Source: Symbiodinium natans (taxonomy: Eukaryota > Sar > Dinophyceae > Suessiales > Symbiodiniaceae). Taken from it: DNA of 10,000 nucleotides. The notes under the pieces were generated by a model that searched no databases, was not told the DNA's origin, and worked only from the letters and a program-made list of their open reading frames with translations. Below, piece by piece: positions 5,886 through 10,000 of this stretch. Location of the stretch: the NCBI GenBank assembly GCA_905221605.1, contig CAJNDS010002311.1, positions 5,001-15,000 of the forward strand, read 5' to 3'. The position numbers and the translations under genes are program-made. The stretch's first letter is position 1. Every line of letters starts with the position of its first letter.

Positions 5886-5991
5886 ATTGGTCTGAGAGAG
5901 TGTACGGTCCAGCTTCCCCTGGGCCCATGCTATAAGCACGACACCCCCCCCCCCCCCCGAAAAGCCCGAGAACCGGGTCGTCCGTTCACTT
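5886..5991. other. Unique spacer with poly-C run
   Basis: Contains a run of 15 C at 5944-5958. Nothing else is recognised. Confidence 0.8.
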
Positions 5992-6017
5992 TGGGGTTTA
6001 GGGTTTGGGGTTTAGGG
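5992..6017 (+). repeat. Short TTTGGGG/TTTAGGG block
   Basis: Four alternating units of TTTGGGG and TTTAGGG. Confidence 0.88.
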
Positions 6018-6145
6018 CTACAGGCTGCGAGAGGCTTGAACTCACCAAAGTTTGGGGCTTAGCATGCAAGGTTGAGCTACAGAATCGGTTTCAAGCCCGG
6101 ATGTTGAAGCCGCCAGATCGGTCAAGACCTTAAGGCCGAAATCGG

Positions 6146-6268
6146 CTTAGGGTTTAGGGTTTAGGGTTTAGGGTTTAGGGTTTAGGGTTTAGGGTTTAGG
6201 GTTTAGGGTCCAGGGTCCAGGGTCTAGGGTTTAGGGTTTAGGGGTCAGGGTTCAGGGTTTGGGGTTCA
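6146..6268 (+). repeat. TTTAGGG array with variant right end
   Basis: About nine perfect units (6146-6209), then TCCAGGG, TCTAGGG, TTCAGGG and TTTGGGG variants. Confidence 0.95.
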
Positions 6269-6362
6269 AGCAAACAGGAGGCTTGGTGGTGGATCCGCAC
6301 GAGGGCTGTCAGGACGCTGCTCGAAGTAACCTGGGGCGTGGGATGCCCTCAAGGGCCGAGGG

Positions 6363-6457
6363 CCCTAAACCCTAAACCCTAAACCCTAAACCCTAAACCC
6401 TAAACCCTAAACAACCCTAAACCCTAAACCCTAAACCCTAAACCCTAAACCCTAAAC
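6363..6457 (-). repeat. CCCTAAA array (about 13 units)
   Basis: Perfect units, interrupted once by an extra CAA at about 6412-6415, consistent with a slippage or joining scar. Confidence 0.96.
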
Positions 6458-6534
6458 TCTTCAGGGCTTCACGTTGCGAGGTGGTCAAGCAAACGACCTG
6501 GGGTAGCTACAGCTGGGGCCCTTGGGTTAGCACA

Positions 6535-6687
6535 GGGTATGTAAGGGGCATAGAAGGGGGTGTATAAACCCGTTTAGGGGGTATATAAGGGGTATTTAAG
6601 AGGGTATTTAAGGGGTATAGAAGCCCTTTAAAAGGCATATAAGGGGTATTTTAAGGGTATGTAAGGGGTGTATAAGGGGTGTATGAG
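6535..6687 (+). repeat. Degenerate 11-bp minisatellite, consensus GGGTATNTAAG
   Basis: About 12 imperfect tandem units of 11-13 bp (for example GGGTATGTAAG, GGGTATTTAAG, GGGTATAGAAG, GGGTGTATAAG). The unit is not a simple multiple of the telomere repeat. The array ends at a hairpin, GCCCTT-TT-AAGGGC (6687-6700). Confidence 0.85.
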
Positions 6688-6777
6688 CCCTTTTAAGGGC
6701 CCATGCTAAAGGACCATGAGACTACCCTAAGACAAATGGAGGGTTCAGAAGATCAAGGCCAGGGCTTCGGAATTCGG

Positions 6778-6779
<2 letters not shown>

Positions 6780-6817
<38 letters not shown>

Positions 6818-6960
6818 ACCGAGAGAGAGAGAGAGAGAGAAAGAGAAAAAGAGAGGGAGAGAGAAAAAGAGAAAGAGAAAGATAAAGAGAAAGAGAAAGA
6901 GAAAAAGAGAAAGAGATAAAGAGAAAGAGAAGAGAAATAGAAAGATAAATATAAAGAGAA
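6780..6960 (+). repeat. Long polypurine GA/AAAGAG microsatellite
   Basis: About 180 bases of nearly pure purine: (AG)n to about 6812, a short GACC interruption, then GAGA grading into GAAAGA and GATAAAGA. Serine/leucine- or arginine-rich frames across it on both strands are composition artefacts. Confidence 0.97.
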
Positions 6961-7050
6961 TGCATTTCGGAAGGTTTGAACGACTGTAGCCCTGAAAGTT
7001 AGCAACCTCCAGACACCTGAACTTTGATGGGGTTCAGGGCTTCTACCCCA

Positions 7051-7083
7051 AAACCTTAAACCCTAAACCCTAAACCCTAAACA
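7051..7083 (-). repeat. CCCTAAA block (about 4 units)
   Basis: CCTTAAA followed by CCCTAAA units. Confidence 0.92.
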
Positions 7084-7225
7084 TCTTAGGGTCTCCAGAA
7101 GGGGAGGCTGTCCAGCCCCTGCCCAGCCTGCGAGGATGTTGCGTGCGTAGTGGCTGCGCGCTGTCCAGGCCTGAAGCTCATCGTGCACGCGCTCCTGAGC
7201 TGGGTGACTTAAAGCAGTTGCACCC
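7084..7225. other. GC-rich unique spacer
   Basis: About 140 bp, GC-rich, with two CTGTCCAG words (7108-7115, about 7161-7168) in direct order. No frame or RNA is recognised. Confidence 0.5.
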
Positions 7226-7312
7226 TTAAAACCCTAGACCCTAAACCCTAAACCCCTAAACCCCTAAACCCCTAAACCCTAAACCCTAAACCCTAAACCC
7301 TAAACCCGAAAC
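7226..7312 (-). repeat. CCCTAAA/CCCCTAAA array
   Basis: About 11 units. A central run of octamer CCCCTAAA is flanked by heptamer CCCTAAA. Confidence 0.94.
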
Positions 7313-7440
7313 CACAATCTTAAACACCCAAACTTCGGTTTTGAAAGGCCCTTCGGCCGATCGTGGCAGAGGGTCAGGAAGGCGTGCAGTCCCAGCTTAG
7401 AGGGTCTTGGGCTGAGTTGTGGTTTAGCAAAATGAAAAGG
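7313..7440. other. Unique spacer without a gene
   Basis: Non-repetitive sequence between opposite-sense arrays; it includes GGCCCTTCGGCC hairpin potential near 7347-7358. Confidence 0.45.
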
Positions 7441-7625
7441 GGGTTAGGGTTTAGGGTTTAGGGTTTAAGGGTTTAAGGGTTGAAGGGTTGAAGGGTTTAA
7501 GGGTTTAAGGGTTTAAGGGTTGAAGGGTTAAGGGTTTAAGGGTTTCAGGGTTCAAGGGTTTAAGGGTTTAAGGGTTTAAGGGTTTAAGGGTTTAAGGGTT
7601 TAAGGGTTTAAGGGTTTAAGGGTTG
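7441..7625 (+). repeat. TTTAAGGG octamer array (about 20 units)
   Basis: It starts with three to four TTTAGGG units and then switches to TTTAAGGG, with TTGAAGGG, TTTCAGGG and TTCAAGGG variants, for about 160 bases. It is the longest single variant array in the window. Confidence 0.96.
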
Positions 7626-7664
7626 GGGAGTCTGGAGAAGCTATTGTGCGTTGTGTGCGAGTCT

Positions 7665-7747
7665 TGGGTTTAGGCTTTAGGCTTTAGGCTTTAGGGTTTA
7701 GGGTTTAGGCTTTAGGGTTTAGGGTTTAGGGTTTAGGGTTTAGGGTC
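7665..7747 (+). repeat. TTTAGGG/TTTAGGC array
   Basis: About 12 units; TTTAGGC units cluster on the left and TTTAGGG on the right. Confidence 0.94.
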
Positions 7748-7804
7748 TGGGGACCTGTCATCCCCACAATTATCATAAGGCAGGTGTCCTTTCTAGGAAG
7801 CATT

Positions 7805-7890
7805 AGGGCTTGAGGGTGTTTAGGGGGCGTTTAGGTTTAAGGGTTTAGGGTAAAGGGTTTGGTGTTTAGGGTTTAGGGCCTACGGTTTGG
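7805..7890 (+). repeat. Degenerate TTTAGGG block
   Basis: Irregular units (TTTAGGGG, TTTAAGGG, TTTAGGG, TAAAGGG, TTTACGG). Confidence 0.75.
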
Positions 7891-7941
7891 GCATGCAGAA
7901 AAAGAAGCATGCTTGCGAGAATGAAGGGGGGGGGGGGGGGG
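7891..7941. repeat. GCATGC pair and poly-G run
   Basis: Two GCATGC palindromes (7891-7896, 7907-7912) separated by ten purines are followed by a run of 16 G (7926-7941). Confidence 0.85.
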
Positions 7942-7981
7942 CGGGCCTGCACGATACATGGCACATGCATAATGAATGTTG

Positions 7982-8057
7982 TAAGGGTTTAGGGTTAGGG
8001 TTTACGGTTTAGAGGTTAGGGTTTAGGGTCTAGGGTTTAGGGTTGATTGTTTAGGGT
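7982..8057 (+). repeat. TTTAGGG array with variants
   Basis: About nine units including TTAGGG, TTTACGG, TTTAGAGG and TCTAGGG. Confidence 0.9.
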
Positions 8058-8132
8058 CAGCCAAGTCTCCGGAGACCTTTCGAAGTCTTGTAGAAGACTG
8101 TCCAGCGTCCTGCTAAGGAGTGGTCGGGATTA

Positions 8133-8185
8133 TGCCCTAAACCCTAAACCCTAAACCCTAAACCCTAAACCCTAAACCCTAAACC
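8133..8185 (-). repeat. CCCTAAA array (about 7 units)
   Basis: Perfect units ending ten bases before MITE family 2 copy 2. Confidence 0.95.
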
Positions 8186-8195
8186 GTGGAAACAT

Positions 8196-8310
8196 CTTGG
8201 TAGCCCAGAAACCATATTATAGTCTGGGCACCCTCTTTTGTGGGTTGGTTACTTTACAAGGAAATGCACAACACCACAAAAAGGGTAAAGGGTACCACCG
8301 GGCTACCAAG
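8196..8310. mobile_element. MITE family 2, copy 2 (115 bp)
   Basis: Perfect 11-bp terminal inverted repeats CTTGGTAGCCC (8196-8206) and GGGCTACCAAG (8300-8310) are flanked by an exact 4-bp target duplication ACAT (8192-8195 and 8311-8314). The element is in the same orientation as its relative at 1939-2049 and more intact at its termini. It lies ten bases to the right of a CCCTAAA array (8133-8185). No coding capacity. Confidence 0.88.
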
Positions 8311-8331
8311 ACATCCTAGGTTTACAGTAGC

Positions 8332-8369
8332 TCTTGTCGATTGCCCGCAGCCATGCGCAATCGCAAGAC
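8332..8369. other. Imperfect hairpin between the two MITEs
   Basis: TCTTGTCGATTGC (8332-8344) is inverted as GCAATCGCAAGA (8357-8368) with one bulge and a 12-base loop. It lies in the short interval between MITE family 2 and family 1 copies. Significance unknown. Confidence 0.4.
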
Positions 8370-8403
8370 AGGAAGAACCCAAAACCCTATACCCTGAATT
8401 CAA

Positions 8404-8500
8404 CTAGGTAGGCCTTTTAAACCCTCTGAAAAATATTCCTAAATAGGATCCTCTTAAACCCAATAAGGGAAAACATACAATATCCTAAGGGCCTACCTAG
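8404..8500. mobile_element. MITE family 1, copy 2 (97 bp)
   Basis: This full-length copy has the same CTAGGTAGGCC / GGCCTACCTAG termini (8404-8414, 8490-8500) and the same orientation as the copy at 5089-5185. It has four base differences and no indels. Flanks are TCAA on the left and TAAA on the right, matching at three of four bases, so the target duplication is imperfect or has mutated. The flanking unique DNA differs from that of the other copy, which excludes a larger segmental duplication as the explanation. Confidence 0.86.
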
Positions 8501-8569
8501 TAAACCAAAACTCAAAACCCTAAATCTTGTATAAACGTTCAGCCCTTCGCCCAAACGCAGCGACCGTCG

Positions 8570-8651
8570 CCCTAAACCCTAAACCCTAAACCCTAGACCC
8601 TAAACCCTAAACCCTAAACCCTCAACCCTAAACCCTCAACCTTAAACCCTA
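8570..8651 (-). repeat. CCCTAAA/CCCTCAA array
   Basis: About 12 units with CCCTAGA, CCCTCAA and CCTTAAA variants toward the right. Confidence 0.93.
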
Positions 8652-8747
8652 TGAGGGTCATTCAAGGTCACTTGAGGGATTGTCTCAGTCGTGGGCACCT
8701 CATGGGCGGAGACCCGGGTGCAGCCCGTAAGGGGGAAGAAGAAGGGA

Positions 8748-8801
8748 CCCTACACCCTAAACCCTCAACCCTCAACCCTCAACCCTAAACCCTAACCCTG
8801 C
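8748..8801 (-). repeat. CCCTCAA variant array
   Basis: CCCTACA and CCCTAAA, then three CCCTCAA units and canonical units to the right. Confidence 0.9.
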
Positions 8802-8964
8802 ACCGAAAAAACTCCTCAAACCTTTCTTTCAGGTGACCATTCTTTAATTGAACTTTTACTCGTAAGGTTTCCCCGACTTGTAAGGACGACCTCAGGCCGG
8901 GGGTTCCCTGGCATAGGGGGTGGCGCAAAGCTTAAGGAAGCTAGCAGTCGCTTCAACCGGGTGG
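8802..8964. other. Unique spacer without a gene
   Basis: About 160 bp with a TTTCTTTCAG word that resembles a splice acceptor, but no frame follows it. Confidence 0.45.
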
Positions 8965-9025
8965 AGGGTTTGGGGTTTAGGGTTTAGGGTTTAGGGTTTG
9001 GGGTTTGGGGTTTGGGGTTTAGGGA
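8965..9025 (+). repeat. TTTGGGG/TTTAGGG array
   Basis: About eight units, beginning and ending in TTTGGGG with TTTAGGG in the middle. It converges on the C-rich array starting near 9050. Confidence 0.93.
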
Positions 9026-9049
9026 AACCCGGAAACCGTCATGCTCCAT

Positions 9050-9176
9050 CACCCTGAACCTTAAGTCCTAAACCCTGATACCCTAAACCCCCAAACCCCA
9101 AACCCCAAACCCCAAAGCCTAAACCCCAAACCCCAAACCCCAAACCCTAAACCCTAAACCCTAAACCCCGAACCCC
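9050..9176 (-). repeat. CCCCAAA-dominated variant array
   Basis: About 17 units: CCCTGAA/CCCTAAA on the left, a central run of about eight CCCCAAA, and CCCTAAA then CCCCGAA on the right. It is the mirror composition of the TTTGGGG array 25 bases to its left. Confidence 0.94.
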
Positions 9177-9268
9177 GCTCCTCTTCAATCGCAGGCGGGC
9201 GTTTTTTCGTGGACGCTGGTGGTGCCGCGCGGGCACTGTGATCTCCGTGTGGCAGTAAGGGCCTGATG

Positions 9269-9351
9269 TGGTTTAGGGTTTAGGGTTTAGGGTTTAGGGT
9301 TTAGGATTCAGGGTTTGAGGTTCCTAGAGTTTAAAGTTCTAGGGTGTTTTA
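9269..9351 (+). repeat. TTTAGGG array decaying rightward
   Basis: About five perfect units, then TTTAGGA, TTCAGGG and TTTGAGG. It is the last telomere-like array before the gene. Confidence 0.92.
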
Positions 9352-9614
9352 GGAGTTTGGGTTTTCGGCGTTTGGGGTGTAGCCCCAAGAAGGTTGATTT
9401 ATGGTGTTGTTGTTTGGGGTTTGGTGCTCAGCCCTAAATTCCATGCCCGAATGAGGCTCACGTCACGCTAACACATCTCCGCAGGGCTCGGCACTTGAAA
9501 GTAATGATTGACTTGAACAGATTCTTATGGGGAGGGGTTGCTTTAGGAACGAACACCCCAACCACCAGGCCCTAAACACTCTTCACCCCACGGACCCCCG
9601 CTTTCTGCGGCTTG
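9352..9614. other. Interval between the repeat field and the Sel1 gene
   Basis: About 260 bp of mostly unique sequence with a few degenerate TTTGGGG words near 9410-9425. It should contain the 3' UTR and end of the minus-strand gene. No polyadenylation signal is obvious. Confidence 0.5.
9598..9610 (-). other. Small hairpin just downstream of the Sel1 gene stop
   Basis: CCGC (9598-9601) and GCGG (9607-9610) form a 4-bp stem with a 5-base loop, four bases past the TAG of the minus-strand gene. It would lie at the start of the 3' UTR. No AATAAA-type polyadenylation signal is evident in the next 200 bases on that strand. Any role is speculative. Confidence 0.25.
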
Positions 9615-10000
9615 CTACTGGAGGTTTTGCAGGGCTTCCACCTTGCGGAAGAGCTCCGCAGACTTGGCAGAGTCTGTCGGCACACCATCACCTTCGTGAT
9701 ACATGTGTCCCAAACTGAGCATGGCCTGGACATGGCCCAAGTCTACCGCCCTCTGGTACAGCTCGGCTGCTTTGGTGTGGTTCTCCTGGAACCCACGGCC
9801 ATTATAAAAAAAGGTGCCCAGCATGAACGTCGCCTCGGCATCACCAAGGTCCGCGGCCTTGCTGTAAAGCTGTGCCGCTTTGCCGTCGTTCTGTTCGACG
9901 CCGGCACCATCGTAATAGAGATGTCCAAGGTTTACGATGGCATGGGCGTTACCCAGGTCCGCGGCCTTGCTGTAGAGCTGTGCCGCGTTGCTGAGGTTCT
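9615..10000 (-). CDS. Sel1-like repeat protein, C-terminal part (5' end outside window)
   Basis: The minus-strand frame is open from the window edge (first full codon 9998-9996) to a TAG at 9617-9615, giving 127 residues. It is built of Sel1-like repeats (SLR), a TPR-related helical hairpin of 36 residues with the pattern LG..Y..G.GV....KAA.LY.KA..LG. Visible residues 1-17 end one repeat, 18-53 and 54-89 are complete 36-residue repeats, and 90-127 is a last repeat whose second helix loses the usual small-residue/Gly ending and runs to the stop. SLR proteins are generally adaptor scaffolds for protein complexes (for example ER-associated degradation or signalling); nothing here identifies a partner. 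No signal peptide or membrane segment is visible. The Met at 9824-9822 lies inside a repeat and is not the start. Adjacent repeats are strikingly similar in DNA (38 of 42 bases between 9986-9945 and 9878-9837), pointing to recent internal duplication. An upstream intron cannot be excluded. Identification as SLR is firm; the specific function is unknown. Confidence 0.9.
   Translation of the reverse strand, partial: NLSNAAQLYSKAADLGNAHAIVNLGHLYYDGAGVEQNDGKAAQLYSKAADLGDAEATFMLGTFFYNGRGFQENHTKAAELYQRAVDLGHVQAMLSLGHMYHEGDGVPTDSAKSAELFRKVEALQNLQ

Noticed and set aside
6703-7005. Arg/Glu-rich frame on plus and Ser/Leu/Phe-rich frames on minus
   Set aside because: Artefacts of the polypurine tract; all frames stay open through GA repeats.
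208-9351. CRISPR-like array of repeats and spacers
   Set aside because: The repeats are 7-8 bp tandem telomere-type units of varying number, with irregular islands from tens to hundreds of bases; no fixed repeat or spacer length and no cas genes.
9468-9484. Plus-strand splice acceptor-like CTAAC...CTCCGCAG
   Set aside because: No open coding frame follows on the plus strand and the only gene nearby is on the minus strand.
9527-9718. 63-codon plus-strand frame near the right end
   Set aside because: Partly antisense to the Sel1-repeat gene, with no domain of its own.
9743-9928. 61-codon minus-strand frame
   Set aside because: Shadow frame of the Sel1-repeat coding sequence, whose own frame carries the clear 36-residue periodicity.

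Overview
This window looks like nuclear DNA of a eukaryote that uses a plant/alga-type telomere repeat (TTTAGGG). It holds about 40 short blocks of TTTAGGG or CCCTAAA and close variants, scattered over all 10 kb in both orientations. Between them lie unique islands of roughly 50-600 bp with no recognisable genes. There are also GA microsatellites, homopolymer G/C runs and small non-autonomous DNA transposons. Prokaryotic operon structure, ribosome binding sites and long ORFs are absent. TTTAGGG is the telomere unit of plants, many algae, several alveolates (dinoflagellates, chromerids), oomycetes and brown algae. The GC-rich Sel1-repeat gene and the G/C homopolymers would suit a protist alga such as a chromerid, dinoflagellate or stramenopile, but the sequence does not settle the lineage.

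Layout. Positions 1-9350 are non-coding, repeat-dominated DNA of subtelomeric character. TTTAGGG-orientation arrays (long ones at 434-492, 1146-1322, 2128-2255, 6146-6268, 7441-7625, 7665-7747) are interleaved with CCCTAAA-orientation arrays (208-292, 1449-1538, 2408-2520, 2575-2693, 5375-5451, 6363-6457, 7226-7312, 8133-8185, 8570-8651, 9050-9176). Several arrays are built from one local variant: TTTGGGG, TTTAAGGG, TTTTAGGG/TTTTGGG or CCCTCAA. Purine microsatellites lie at 4027-4121, 4175-4205 and 6780-6960, and an 11-bp degenerate minisatellite at 6535-6687.

The most informative new structures are two families of miniature inverted-repeat transposable elements (MITEs). Family 1 is 97 bp (5089-5185 and 8404-8500, about 96% identical, plus an eroded relative at 4564-4624). 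Family 2 is 111-115 bp (1939-2049 and 8196-8310). Both have 11-bp terminal inverted repeats starting CT(A/T)GGTA and 4-bp target-site duplications (GCCT, ACAT, AAAA). This suggests mobilisation by one unidentified transposase family. A third, G/C-homopolymer-containing inverted-repeat element at 3111-3235 may be of similar kind.

The only supported protein-coding sequence is at the right edge, on the minus strand (9615-10000). It is the C-terminal part of a Sel1-like repeat (tetratricopeptide-type solenoid) protein whose 5' part lies outside the window. The boundary between repeat DNA and this gene falls between about 9350 and 9615. The repeats and transposons show no functional link to the gene; the window reads as a subtelomeric or intergenic repeat field flanking a gene.
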